Origin: Nemania diffusa
Lineage: Eukaryota > Ascomycota > Sordariomycetes > Xylariales > Xylariaceae
DNA: 64,000 nucleotides
Reading direction: 5' to 3'
Assembly: GCA_038501195.1 (NCBI GenBank)
Contig: JBBPUQ010000010.1
Coordinates: 389,501-453,500 of the forward strand
Below are positions 1 through 12,154 of the stretch, piece by piece (positions within the stretch are counted from its first letter, which is position 1; each line of letters opens with the position of its first letter). Made by a program: the position numbers and the translations under genes. Under the pieces are notes generated by a model. It saw only the letters and a program-made list of their open reading frames with translations. It was not told the DNA's origin and ran no database searches.

Positions 1-552
1 ACGTACAGGTACATCTCTACGTACATGCGCCTACCTATCTTATGTAGGTACCTCATGACCATATGTAGGTATATATAGGACCTAGTCTAGGTACGTAGGT
101 ACGAAGGTACGTATGTAGGCACTTATTATGCCAAATTTAGTTTAGCGTGTCCCAGAGAGACAGTAAAATCCACGTTGCTTCAAGGGTCTTGTCCTTCTCA
201 ACCTTCTGCCGTCTGCCCACTTACACCGCCCAATCCCGACTGGGGGAGCTAGTTTATCTACTGGCTCAGCAGCAAGGGAAAGCTGCACTAACCTGCGTCA
301 TGGGAAGTGTTAAGCTTTGTGTGGTACCTACGTCCTGGCCCAATCCTTCGTAGTTTTCTGGTATTTTGCATTTTATACGCATAGTTTCCGTCGCCCATTT
401 CTATGTCTTCTTTTTCGATTTCGCCACATCTAGAACCTGCATGTCTAGACCAATGTCCTAATGTGACGAGGTGACTCGAATCTCATACAAGTCCTCCATT
501 CATCCCGTGGGGGCTTTCTTCTGAAGGACCCTTAGTTTCTAGAACCTTGACA
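1..552. repeat. Palindrome-rich intergenic DNA and PSD1 upstream region
   Basis: The first ~130 bases are made of degenerate TAGGTAC/GTACCTA units, the same short palindromic family that recurs in most gene-poor stretches of the window. Bases 130-552 show no convincing coding signal; the last ~150 bases are the presumed promoter and 5' UTR of the phosphatidylserine decarboxylase gene. Confidence 0.6.
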
Positions 553-2219
553 ATGGCTACTCCATCGTCGATTTTCATTCGAGGACGAGTCCGCCTGCCG
601 TCTAGTTTCGAGCCACAGTGCCTTTATCGCCAACCAAAAATAGCCAATGCCCGCCCGTCATTCTGGCAATTTACGGTGACCCCTAGGGCTTCGTTCCACC
701 ATTCAAGGCACATATTCCAGAATCGAGATCGCTTCGGCTCTAGACTCCGACATGCCCTTAACGACAGTAAGATCAAGTGGTATCCCATACCTATAGGGTT
801 GGGTGTAGGTTTTCTGGGATTAGTACAGTTTTATAAGACACAGGCGCGGGAAAAAGACAGGCGAGAGAAGGAGGAGTTTGAAGAGGAGGCACGCCCCAAA
901 AAACGGCCCAAAGTGCGCCCAGATGGACCATGGTAAACCGGACAAATCTATAGCTCATTGGTCTTTTTAACTTACACCCAATTCTGTGCAGGCAAGTCCA
1001 AGTTATGTCCGCTCTACCCCTCAAGGCCATGTCGAGGCTGTGGGGCAAATTCAACGAGCTCACCATTCCATATTACTTGCGTGTGCCCGGCTTTAAACTG
1101 TATGCCTTCATCTTTGGAGTGAACCTAGATGAGGTGTCAGAACCCGACCTTCATGTGTACCCTAACCTAGCGGCCTTTTTCTACCGGACTCTAAAGCCCG
1201 GCGCACGGCCATTAGATCCAGACCCCAATGCGCTGCTATCGCCCTCGGACGGGCGGGTCTTACAGTTCGGGAAAATTGAGGGAAATGACATTGAGCAAGT
1301 AAAAGGGATGACCTATACGGTGGATGCGCTACTAGGAAAGAACACTCCAACGCCTAGTATCTCGAGTAGGGGTTCTACACCAAACGAAGAAACCACAGAA
1401 CAACGCCGCGCCAAGAAAGACCGACACGGTGACGAAGAGCTAATCAACAGCGACGAGGAGTTTGCTCGTGTGAACGGCATCTCGTACACGATCCCTGACC
1501 TGCTCTCTGGTGGCCCCAAAGAAAGCCACGAAAGCCAGAAGATCGAAGACCAAAGCGCAGTTCATTCTAGCCTGGGTGCCGTCTCCGAGGTCAGAGCTGA
1601 TCTTGCGCTCGGCGAAAAGCCCTGGTATTCTCTTCTTAGCCCCGACAACAAGACGTCTCTATACTACGTCGTCGTCTACCTCGCGCCCGGTGACTACCAC
1701 CGCTTCCACTCACCTGCTAATTGGGTTGTTGAGCGCCGCCGACATTTCGCCGGGGAGCTGTATTCTGTGTCGCCGTACCTCCAACGAACGCTCCCTGGAC
1801 TATTTACATTAAACGAGCGAATCGTCCTTCTCGGACGTTGGCGCTGGGGCTTCTTTTCCTACATTCCCGTCGGCGCTACCAATGTGGGCTCCATCAATAT
1901 CAATTTTGATAAGGAGTTGCGGACGAACTCGCTTTTAACCGACACCGCAGCTGATCGCGCCGCTGAGGAGGCCTCGGCCCGAGGAGAGCCTTACAGTGGA
2001 TTTGCGGAAGCGACGTATTCTCATGCAAGCCCCGTTCTTAATGGCCATGCGCTGCGTCGTGGAGACGAAATGGGAGGTTTCAAGCTTGGGAGCACCATCG
2101 TGCTCGTTTTCGAGGCCCCTGTCGGGGATCAAGCTGGGGGTAAACGTGGATTTACCTGGGCTGTTGAGAAAGGTCAAAAGATTCAGATGGGGCAAGCGCT
2201 TGGACATATTGAGGAATAG
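553..2219 (+). CDS. PSD1: Phosphatidylserine decarboxylase, mitochondrial (PSD1 type)
   Basis: Exons 553-932 and 992-2219; the 59-nt intron (GTAAAC..CAG) splits a Trp codon and gives a 535-residue precursor. Enzymes of this family decarboxylate phosphatidylserine to phosphatidylethanolamine at the inner mitochondrial membrane and use a pyruvoyl group made by self-cleavage. The cleavage motif LGST is at about residues 492-495 near the C-terminus (KLGSTIVLVFEAP), so a small alpha chain beginning at Ser494 is expected. The first ~70 residues are basic and look like a mitochondrial presequence, followed by a hydrophobic stretch (GLGVGFLGLVQF) and a highly charged linker. The acidic, low-complexity insert at about residues 235-300 is usual in fungal orthologues. 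The start ATG at 553 sits in a good context (gacaATGG). The gene is convergent with the PP2A subunit gene. Confidence 0.96.
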
Positions 2220-3384
2220 GCCGAATAGATCGCTAGGTTGGATTCTCATGGGAAAAAAAAGAAAGAAATGTATACATATATATTGTATATTGTGACACGT
2301 GGGCGAAAGGGCTTTGCATGTGTAAATAGAGCGATAAAAACGTAGTGTAACAGATTCATTTTGGCCAGCTGTAATATGAAGCACATGAACGCTAGTCCTC
2401 ATTCAAAGAATTGGCCACATTCGTGATTGTTACCGTCTTATTTCATTCGCAGGCCTACGAACCTGTACTTGCTGATACCCTAACGCTCTATTCTCCTTAC
2501 TCATATCACAATCAGCTCTTTCAGGAGAGTACCTAGCTAGGAAATTCTAATTTTCTATTTCCAGTCATGATAGAATCTACAACGGATATCATGGAGGGCT
2601 AAGTAGCTAATAGAACTTTCAAAGGAAGTGTTATCATTGGAACACTAAATGGAGGAGCAACTCTAAGAACAGGCTACTACTGTAAAGCCGTGCAACAACC
2701 CCCTCTGATTTCCAGTTCCCTGTTTACGCCACCACATTGGAGGTCATTTTTCGATCCTATTCTGACATTGACAAGCTCAATACACAGGCAGGAGCAGAAG
2801 AAAAAGAAAGGCATTTTCACTGTTCCTGTTATCGTATCTAACCTCTTGTTTACCTCGACCCTAAACACCTTCTCGTATGGTCCGTTTTCCTCTCTTGACC
2901 CACAACTCCATTTCCTCAAGGTGCGAGGACTTCACATTATCTAAGGTTTGCCCACCTAACGGTAGGCTGACAAGGCCACAGAGGCTACGGTATTGCCAAA
3001 TATGTACGGGAAACGAATGGCCGGTGAGAGTTTCTTTGATGAACACGGCGATGGTCGAGTCACATCGGAAGATGTTTATGATCAATTGTTGTTCAGCTCA
3101 CGGCAGAGCCGCCCTGACTTTATGCACCCGACAAGCCTTCTGCCTTGTAACGAGAGCGATGATGATCAATGGTAGATCTAGACAAATCACAAGGTGGAAA
3201 CTTGTCTGCTGGTACTCATGATGGTGGTGAAAATTGTGCAGCAATGGGAATTGAAGTAAAGATGTGGGAGATTCGTAAAACCAGAGTCAGCGGCTGAAGG
3301 GGCTATTGTGAAAAAAAAATAATGACCTTTAACGGGCGTCCTTGGATATCTCGTTTACCTGGGCAGTGGAATCAAGATGCGAGA
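2220..3384. other. Intergenic region between convergent PSD1 and PP2A genes, with one possible exon
   Basis: Just after PSD1 lies an A-rich then TA-rich stretch (2250-2292) that probably serves 3' processing. The only coding-like signal is at 2945-3175 and is listed separately. The rest shows no gene. Confidence 0.5.
2945..3175 (+). other. Possible exon or gene relic with an EF-hand-like loop
   Basis: From about 2965 to the stop at 3175 one frame reads like real protein: ADKATEATVLPNMYGKRM, then an EF-hand-like loop (DEHGDGRVTSED), then a hydrophilic tail ending DDDQW. A plausible acceptor lies before it (ACGGTAG, ending ~2964) and a plausible donor (CAAGGTGCGA, ~2920) would join it in frame to an upstream open frame reading YGPFSSLDPQLHFLK. 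That upstream frame reaches a stop at ~2600 with no ATG, so no complete gene can be built. It may be the last exon of a small multi-exon gene or a relic. The product is not recognised; the EF-hand resemblance is weak because loop position 3 is His. Confidence 0.3.
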
Positions 3385-5565
3385 TCATCGCTGGCTTCTA
3401 GACGAACTTATCGAGCTTTGTCGCTCATGAGGTCGACGATCCCTACGGTCTCCATCCTGCAGCTTGAGCGAGTCCAACCGTTTCTGGTTATCTTCCGTCA
3501 TAGAGTCCGGCTCATCAGTTGCTTTAGTAACTGGGGTGCCGTTTGCCCTCCTCTTGTTGGCCTGCTCCGTGATAGCCGCCCATTTCTTTTCCCGAAGAGC
3601 CTGCCTTGCTGGAGCGTTGTTTTGCTGCTCATTATAATCGTGGGAGCAATCATCAAAAAGTTGAGGATTGATTTCCATAAAAAGCTTCATGGCATTGTAT
3701 ACCATACCGTGAATTGTTCTATTAGCGTTAGCTATGTCACTCACACGTTTCATTACAAAGTACCAACCTATTCCAATGTCCTTTGGAATTCTCGTAGAGC
3801 GGGGCAAACATTATCGGCAGAATGATCTCAACGTTGTCGCTCACTAAGTTGCAGAAATATTCGTTGTTCCAAAAGTAGAGAGCCCGTTCTGCTACTTGGA
3901 AATGAGGACTAGCGACCGATTTGGCAAGCTGATGGAAAAGAGGCTCCTGGACCTTAGCAAACTCTGCTGGATCCATCACTTCGAATATATCTTCCACCTC
4001 GTTGAGGTACATGACTTCTTTTGTGCTGTTGACCTTGGGCCAGTATCGTAGTAATCCGAGGACTACATCTTCTGTCAAGGAGGCATCTTTTTCGAGGAAT
4101 TGAACGATACAGTAAGCGAGTTGGGGGTGGTACATGCTTAAACTCTTGACCTTGTGAAGAGGGAGTAGCGTTCGCGTGAGGAAGAGCTTGTGCTCCTCCT
4201 TCAGAGGTAAAGCGAACCCATTAATAATGGAACCTAAGATCTCGAGTAGCTCAGCAACGCCGTTGAATCTCTCCGTCTCATATGTAAATTGGAAAAAGAC
4301 GTTGTTGATAGAACGTCGAATGAATGAGCGAAGATTGAGGAATTTGCCGTAGATGCGGTGCAGAGTTGTCTTGAGGAAATCTCTTTCGCGCGGGTCCTCT
4401 GAATCGAAGAGCTCCAGTAGTTGAAGGACGAAACTATGGTCAATGTAGGCCTTGGCAATGTTGGTGTTGAAATCTTGGCTTTCAATGAACCTAAGGAAAA
4501 ACTCGTACACAACCTGAATATGCGGCCAGGCAACCTCAAGCACAGGTTCGTCCTCTTCCGGATCGAATGCTTCACCCTGCGGATTCATTGGCGGGGGAAT
4601 AGGCCGAAAGAGATTCTTAGCGAACATTTCGACCACGCGCGGGTACATGGGTTCTGTGATGACCTGGCGGTTGTTGGCAACGTAGTCCAGTAACTCGTGC
4701 AGGGCGAGACGCTTGATTTCTTTCGACTTCATATCACCACTGGCGTCGTTAAAATCAAAAATTACGTTGCACTGGTCGATCTTTTGCATGAAGAGTTCTT
4801 GCCGGCGATTTGGCGGGACCTCGTGAAAGCCAGGTAGCTTCTCTAGTTCTCTATGGGGATGGGGGGACACATCAAAGCGAGACGAATGCTGGCGCTTAGG
4901 CGTTCTGAGGCCTTCGGGGACATCTTTTGGTGTCTGGTGAAGACGATCGAACACCAACGACTTTTGGCCAGCTTTCGGCGGGGCAAGATCGTGAGGCATA
5001 ATTTCGGGAGCCCCTGGGGGTGGGATATGCTACAGTACAACATGTGGTTAGGCTAGAGCTTTAATTGCTAGAATGAAGAGGAAGACTTACCGGAGCACCA
5101 CTGGGGGAAATGACAACAGTCGGCGGGAGTGTGCCATGCCGGGATGGAGTGACTGCTCCGTTAGGTGATTGCTGAGAGCTCAAGCTACCGAATCTGTCTG
5201 ATGCGCCACTTGAACCGGCAGGACTCCCGTGGGACCCTTGGCTTTGCATCGCGGGATCACCCCCAATTGAGCCGCCGTTGTTTGGGGGTAAGGGCTTCAT
5301 CCTAGGATCATTGAGAGTCGATGTGGACGACGAGGGCGTCAGGTTTGGGGACTGAGTCTCCCGGCCGGCGCTGGATGATGGGGAGGCTGTTCCATCTTTG
5401 GAATCCTTGTTTTTCTTGGATGACTTGCTATCGCCCTTGCCCCGCGACAGCTGTGAGAAAAACGCGTTGTTAGCAACTACAACCTGCGGCGGTGTCCACG
5501 CCAATTCCGACGAGATTCTAGCAATCGATGCGTACACTTACGACCCTCTGACTAAAGCGCTTCAT
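3385..5565 (-). CDS. RTS1: PP2A regulatory subunit B' (B56 family)
   Basis: Four exons on the minus strand: 5565-5542, 5450-5091, 5029-3768 and 3718-3385, giving about 659 residues. B56 subunits direct the PP2A core enzyme to substrates; yeast Rts1 acts in cell-size control, septins and centromere protection. Exon 1 is only 24 nt and encodes MKRFSQRV, joined to LSRGKGD, the family's usual start. About 120 Ser/Pro-rich low-complexity residues follow, then the conserved HEAT-repeat body ([20 protein letters not shown] through [19 protein letters not shown]), which is very highly conserved. Introns 1 and 2 start with GTAAGT and carry CTAAC branch sites; intron 3 is 49 nt with an unusual GTTGGT donor. 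The C-terminal tail is charged and Ser-rich. Convergent with PSD1. Confidence 0.95.
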
Positions 5566-8411
5566 TTTTGTAGGTCACAGCCTACCAGGTCACGGCGGGG
5601 TCGAACGCCCAAGGCGAGGGCTCTGCTGAGGGTAGCAATGGAATCAGAATCGAAGCTGCAGGGTTTATGGCGTTGGCGGGGATCGGCGAGGGTGATGAAG
5701 CGTAGCAGGCCACAAGAAAAATCGGCGCCGCGTCAACAAGGACGGTGTTGATATGCGCAGTAAAGAACTGTTGTGTTTATTTCACCGTCTATTTTCAGGT
5801 GCGGAGCCTCGAGGGCGACGGCTTGAGGCGCAGGGATCGGGAGTTATGTATTTCGGCAATAGTCAAAAAGATGGTTAGCCGCAAGCACCAGGTCAGGAGG
5901 AAATAGCAGGCTTTGTGGCTTGCATATTTCAAACTGCGATTTGTGGCATGGAGGCTGGGGAAGTTGAAGAGGGATGGTCATGTAGTTGTAGTAGATAGGT
6001 AAGTAGGTAGGTAGGCTAGTAGTGGTTATTAGTTAGGAGTGGTTGTTGTGGAGGTGGAGAAATGAGCGACTCCGTACCCTGCAGGGAATGAACGGGCCAG
6101 CTTGAGTGGTGCACAGCGGACCGGGTGTACCGAGCTTATTACCTATAGCACGTACCTATAGCGCTATCTTAGGTGCCTACTTTAGGGCTCTACCACCTAA
6201 GGTATCGCAGTATTAGGTGCTCCTAGCATTACCGACCGATATATACTGAGACATGTAGGTAGCGACAAGCGCCACATGGATAGCAAGGGGGGATAAGTAT
6301 ACTTAGGGTAGGTAAAGAGAAGGCGATGCTAGGTTGGCATTAGATCTACTGCCTGATACAGTGTACCCGCTTGTTTTCGCTAGAGCTTGACAAGCTTGTT
6401 TAGATCATAATATGCTGAAACTCATTAACTTATCAGATGATGTTGCACGGTTATTATGAGGATACCTAGTTATCTTCCTTCTACTTATCTACTTGGTAAG
6501 TAGTTTCCCTATCTATAGGAGAGCTATTAAGCCTACCTTATAACCTACTTACATTATGTACTTCCTACCCTACCCCTTCTTCTTACCTTCCACCTCATAG
6601 GTTTTACCACGATGTATCTAAGGTACCCGTACTACGCCCTACTTTGCCTATTTGGGACTTGTTATCATTCACAGGTACCTACTCAAAGTTAGAGGTACTA
6701 GATGACCATTAAAACAACTAGACTACCTACCAAAACAACAGCTTTTGTTCCTTCGTAACCTAGCACTCTAGGTACTGACTACGAGAACTCTGGAAGTTTA
6801 ATTTTCCAAACTCCGCCTTTTTCGTGAGCGACGGGCGGTAGCTTTACCTACGCCTGCCCCCAAGTCGGAGCTCTAAATAAATAAATAAAAGGCAGCGGGG
6901 GAAAGAAAAAAAGAAGAACAGGACGGCTTCAATCGGTCACTTCTTGTCCAGTCTGAATCGTTTGGCCTATCCATTAAATATGGAACACACGTGTTTATAC
7001 TCTGTAGCAGAGATCCAAACGAAGATAATAATACGTAAAAAGCTACCAGGCCGAGTACCTACCCGTCTCAGAAGTGGACCCAAGACTGGCAAAGCTTGAG
7101 GCAGGACAAAAATAATTGCTACATTAACAAATGGTAATAACTCAGCTATTAGCCAATCTATAGGCAGCATGCATTAGCAACCCCAAAATAACATGTTCGC
7201 CTCAAATAAACTACCTAGGTAGCTGTAGGTTCCTAGGTTATCATCAAGGATTGATAATAGGATAACTCTCCCGCGTGTGCGATTAAGAGTCATTCCTAGG
7301 ATATCATGGTGGAATTATGCTCTGCTTCCCCCGGTATAATTCAATGGTTATGTGTCTCCACGTCGTGATGCGAGTAGTCATAAGTGAGTCTCTGAGTTGG
7401 TTTTGAGGCGTAAAGTAAAGGAAAGGACTGAGTCTGCAGGTGATCAGAAAAACACAACTACTGCGACTAGGTTCTGCGCGTAGACGACCGCCAATCCAAC
7501 GCTTAAGGGTGTTCGAAACATAAGCGACATCTTTCTTTCCTCTTCGATAGATAGATAGATAGAGGCGCAAAGTTTCTCTCCAGCGATTCTATCATTTGAA
7601 GCTCAAGGCCTACCGCACCAGCCCCGTCCAAAATTAAGACGCCCACTACCTCTAGACTTGAGTGCGGCCAGATATGTGTGACGTGAGGTTTGTATTCTAA
7701 AGACCCTAAGTCTCCGATCCCTACGTGGGCTTAGAGATAGACCTAGACTACCTAGGTAATAACTATCGAGATAATAACTGAATATATATAAGACTTTCAG
7801 TCCTCTCGATTACCTCCTTCTCTTCTACAATATCAATACCACATTTACTTCCAACTGACACTGGGCTAATACGAGAATATCTTGATAAATCCGGTTGTGT
7901 GATATGTTCATTCATGAGGCAAACCAAATCCTAACTCGGACCTCTACATATTCACGGTGGCTATAACTCATCCCTGTCGCGGCTAGGTCGCTGTAGGACC
8001 CCCAGGGGTATCTGTATCAATTCCTACTATTATATAAGCAGTAGAGTCCTCATCAATAATATTGAGCCCTACACCTATACTGCTACCTAGCTTCTAGGTA
8101 CTTGACTGTTTATCTATACGTGACCTATCTTCACTCTGGACTTCCTCCTCTGACAGAGGGTATTCCATAGAATCTTTAATAGCTTACGTAAATTTCCCCT
8201 ACTGTTTTTTAAGGTTACGCATAGGTATCTGATGCAGCCGTGCTTTATAAATGTAGCCCCACTATCTAGACTAGGTACTCCGTAGGTAGGTACATATATA
8301 TATTAGGCGCCTATGTAGGTCGGTCAATTAAATAAAATTTCCTTATACCCATTCGGTCACAACAAGTCGACTTCACTTCACAACCTTCACGCACCAATTG
8401 TACAAGTGACA
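5566..8411. repeat. Gene-free, palindrome-rich intergenic region
   Basis: About 2.8 kb between the divergent PP2A and TFIIIC genes. The part nearest PP2A is its promoter and 5' UTR. From ~5995 onward the DNA is rich in GTAGGTAGGTA runs and AGGTACC/TAGGTGCC units (notably 6125-6260, 6470-6780 and 8080-8310). A short GATA microsatellite lies at 7549-7562. Small open frames exist but none has a plausible family, splice structure or composition. The last ~100 bases are the TFIIIC gene's 5' region. Confidence 0.6.
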
Positions 8412-10311
8412 ATGAACCACGGACAAGGTGACCACGCCTATAGCGAAACCCAGGTTAGGTCACATACTAGTGTGTCCACGAGTGCTCCCACCTTTGAGGT
8501 GCCCAGTCGTAAAATAGTAGCGGTTGACCATCCATGTATCTTGCTCAACCTTGAGAACGGGCTGCAGTCGTTTGGACCCAAGCCAAACTTCCAGAAAGTG
8601 AGTTATAGACCACTATCCTACGGAAAATATGCTAATCCAGTCCAACGCTGTAGCTAGTGGATGACTTACAGGAGCCCCAAGCGCTTCCGCTATGGTTTCG
8701 GCCGGATAACCCCGCGTCAAAGCCCATAGTATCACATCATGCCGCTACTAACAACATCTTATTGAAAATCACCGTTCCTAGGCGAACAGGGCGGAAGCGC
8801 AAGCGTGGGAGTAATGAGCCGTTTTCTTCAGATTCCCATGTTTTAAATGCTTCCACCATAGCCTCTCAAATGAGTACTGTCAGTTCGGTGGCCCGACAGG
8901 ACCGCCCAAGAACGATATTGCGCAGAGTCCGGGATAACTCTAATCAGTATCAGGCTGAAGCTGTAGGGATGATTCGAGATAGCCATAGGTACCGAGGACT
9001 AGCTGATTTTCAATTCGCCAACACCAATACTCCGTTTCTCAGAAATGTGGCTGACCATCTACTTCCCCTAAGCTGTACGATTCTCCGAGCCGAACTTCAG
9101 GATATATCATGTTAACAATGGTCACAGTCCCCAAATTGCGACAATTTAAGTTAGAAGAAGGTGTTAGAACAAATCTAGGCCTAGAAATTATCCCTCCACC
9201 GCACTTTACAGATAAGGTTATTGGGTTTAATTACAACTACGAGCAGAACCCAGGAATTATTGATCAAGGGCTTGATGAAGAAGGAGAAACGCGGTTGATA
9301 AATCGCCAAGGCAGGAATAAGTTTTCCTATGGCCATTTTATACACCATGACGCATTCCCCGCCCCTGACAGGCCGACACGTATGGACGGCGAGGCCCAAA
9401 AAATTCCAGAGTCCCTAATGCAGCAACTCCGTGATGCGATGGAAAAACGACCAGTATGGACGCGTCGTGCGATTGTGAATCAAGTGCGAGGCAATTATAC
9501 TGAGTCTGTTCTAAAAGTGGCATTGCAGTTGATGGGTTATCAATTCCGAGGCGGCCCATTTCGCGATGCGATTGTCAAATATGGCGTTGATCCTCGACAC
9601 GATCCAGAGTATCGCCAATATCAGACACTGTCCTTCAAATTAGCCAAGAATCTCGTAGGTTCGACAAAAGTCCCTTGGCAGACGATCAGGAGAGGCCAAG
9701 TCAAAAGTTACACTAAAAACGATGATCCTACAAGCCACATCTGGGATGGAGAGAGCTACTCTACCGACGGAAAGCTATGGCAGATATGCGATATCACGGA
9801 CCCATTTATGATGGATATAATAACGAATGCTCCCGTACGATCTGAGTGCGACTTAAGTGAGTCTGGTTGGTTTCAACGAGGCACATGGCAGAAGATCAAG
9901 GCGGCTATGAAAGCTAAGATGATCGCTATCACGAAAGACCGACTCGGATCAGAGAGCGACGATCCTCCAAAGAAAGGATACATATACAACTCGTTCATCG
10001 CGAACAGACTAGCGCTGTACCCTGATGAGTCTGACAAGCCGTTTACAGTTTCGTTAGAGGGCCTTCTTCGTCCGTTACAAGATCTCGAAAGCTGTAGAAA
10101 ACATCGTCGCCCTGCGCCTAAAGACCGAACGCCAATAACTATAACACCAGAAGGCTCGGTGGGGCCTGAAGGAGGACAGGGAGACGAGCCAGCCCATTGG
10201 TTTCTAGAAAGAAATAACGAAGATGCAGATGCTGTCTCTCCAGATCACGGTTGGGAACAGATAGTTGGAAGCGATTTAGAGGATGAAGACGTTATGGGCG
10301 AAGAGGATTAG
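8412..10311 (+). CDS. TFC1: RNA polymerase III factor TFIIIC subunit 5 (tau95/Sfc1)
   Basis: Exons 8412-8597, 8654-9074 and 9128-10311 give about 596 residues. The protein belongs to the tauA module of TFIIIC, which recognises the A box of tRNA genes and helps recruit TFIIIB. The N-terminal part (VPSRKIVAVDHPCI, then FGPKPNFQK) and the middle (LWFRPDNP, NNILLKITVPRRTGRKRKRG, YQAEAVGMIRDSHRYRGLADFQFA) match the tau95 N-terminal triple-barrel region; EIIPPPHFTDKVIGFNY and KRPVWTRRAIVNQV mark the C-terminal DNA-binding half. The tail is acidic, as is usual. Intron 1 uses GTGAGT..TAG; intron 2 (GTACGA..CACAG, 53 nt) is inferred from frame continuity S-F-P-K-L. The SDR gene follows on the same strand about 0.5 kb downstream. 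Confidence 0.92.
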
Positions 10312-10816
10312 GTCTAAGATATCGAAAAAGGGGAGGGGGGCGACCAGAATGGGCGAGACTGCGCAGAAAGCAAGTATAATACCTAGGTAGCTCATATTAC
10401 CCTAAATTACCTACTCGCCGTGAAAGCTTCCACGCGATGCTAGGTAGCTGCTACATGATAATTAAGATAACGGAATAGAGAACAAAATTATCTTACCAAC
10501 GGTCCAACGCATTAAAGATTATAGGCACTGTAAGAGAACGACGTTTTGAGAGATAATCCATAGTAAGTGCATATATCCCCTAGCTAGGATTATGGCATAA
10601 GTACATCATTATACCGAGCCTCGGCACCGTTGACTCTCCAACCGAGAACCCGGGCTACTGGGACTCTGCACCTTCTTTATAGAGTTCTCTACAAGAGGAT
10701 TTGATATGTTAATGAACTGGAGGAGTTGCTTCCTTCCCGACAAACCACCTTGAAACTGCGTCTCATAAGCCTTCCTCCTCTCAGGTAGCCATAGCTTTAG
10801 TTTCGGTGTAACAATC
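10312..10816. other. Intergenic spacer, TFIIIC to SDR
   Basis: AT-rich spacer of about 500 bases with two ACCTAGGTAGCT-like units (10381-10392 and ~10440). It holds the TFIIIC 3' end and the SDR promoter. No gene seen. Confidence 0.5.
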
Positions 10817-11769
10817 ATGGCTGACGAAACTGCTCTGAACGACTTCCCATCACTCTTCTCGCTTAACGGCAAGGTTGCGGTCGTAACAGGAGGTTCGCGT
10901 GGCCTGGGTTTGAATGCGGCTTCAGCGTAAGTCCGACCCTTTGCTTCACGTTATCGTCACGGTCTCCTCGCTAGACACCTAGCTAACCGAGATTGTCTTT
11001 CGACAGGTTTCTCCAAGCCGGATGCGCCAAAGTCTTCATCACGTCGCGGAAGGCGAAAGCCTGCGACGAGGCCGTAGCACAGCTTAACAAGCTCCCGAAC
11101 CTTCAGCCCGGCGCACGCGCCATCTCCGCCCCCGCTGACAGCGCTACGGTGGAGGGCATTGAGTCGCTCTTGGCTCAGGTATCGAAGCACACGGAGCACG
11201 TCGATATCCTGTTCGCCAATGCCGGCGCGACCTGGGGCGAACGGTTCGAGACGCACCCAGAGTCGGCTTTCGCCAAAGTCATGGACCTTAACGTCAAGGC
11301 GGTGTTCGTGACGGTACAGAAGTTCGCGCCTCTTTTGCAGAAGCGCGCCACTGGCGAGGACCCTTCGCGCGTCATCATCACAGCTAGCACGGCCGGCTTG
11401 GGTGTGGGGACCCTCGGCCGCCAGGCCACGTTTGGATACTCAGCATCCAAGGCCGCGGTTCTGCATCTAGGGCGTAATCTCGCAGTTGAACTTGGTCCTA
11501 GACATATACTGGTTAACTCAATTTGCCCTGGTTTCTTCCCTACGAAGATGGCAAGTGGGTTACTGGAATTGACCGGTGGGCTAGATAAACATGCTAAGTC
11601 GAACCCAACGGGTCGACTAGGTAGACCCGAGGATATTGCTGGAGTCGTTGTGTATCTTGCTAGCCGCGCTGGATCGCACGTCAATGCGGCCACGATAGAA
11701 ATTGATGGTGGCTCACTCTGGAGCAGCGGTCAGCTGTTCGAGGCAAAGGAACCAGAGCCGAAGCTATAA
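10817..11769 (+). CDS. Short-chain dehydrogenase/reductase
   Basis: Exons 10817-10926 and 11007-11769 (80-nt intron GTAAGT..GACAG with a GCTAAC branch site) encode about 290 residues, normal for a classical SDR. The Rossmann motif TGGSRGLG is at residues 24-31, the NAG motif at 108-110 and the catalytic Ser at ~164 (ITASTAG). Tyr181 and Lys185 form the YSASK active site. PG (ICPGFFPTKM) and the C-terminal DGG are also present, so the enzyme should be active and NADP(H)- or NAD(H)-dependent. It resembles the 3-oxoacyl-ACP-reductase-like / RhlG-type SDRs common in fungi. The substrate cannot be told, and no biosynthetic neighbours point to a pathway. Codons are more GC-rich than in the flanking DNA. 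Confidence 0.92.
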
Positions 11770-12154
11770 TGAGACAGTCAAACTACCTAAGATGCACATG
11801 CACAGTAGAAAGGTCTAAAACCATTACAACCCAATCATTGTGTTTTAGTTGTGACGATACATACAGCAGTCAGAACTGCCAAGGCACCCACCCATATGCC
11901 GTGATAAGTGCTAGCAAGCAGGTGTCAGGTACCTGGCATTTCGCCCTGGGGACATGTTCTGTTCTATAATTCAGATACCATAGATCGTATGGCACGAGTA
12001 AAGGTACAAAATGACGCCGTTTCTAATGCTGCTTAGCCTCCTCTCATGACCTCTATGCTCCCGAGTCTATCTACCCAGTCTAGCGACGAGGCTCTAGCCT
12101 CACACCGGTTACTGAGGTAGCATCCCAACTACCCCCTTCAGTGGTATTCCCGTA
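11770..12154. other. Convergent 3' intergenic spacer
   Basis: About 385 bases between the convergent SDR and carnosine methyltransferase genes. No gene or notable repeat seen. Confidence 0.5.

Noticed and set aside
8598..8653. Separate short genes instead of one TFIIIC subunit
   Set aside because: The frames join through clean GT..AG introns and together give one tau95-type protein.
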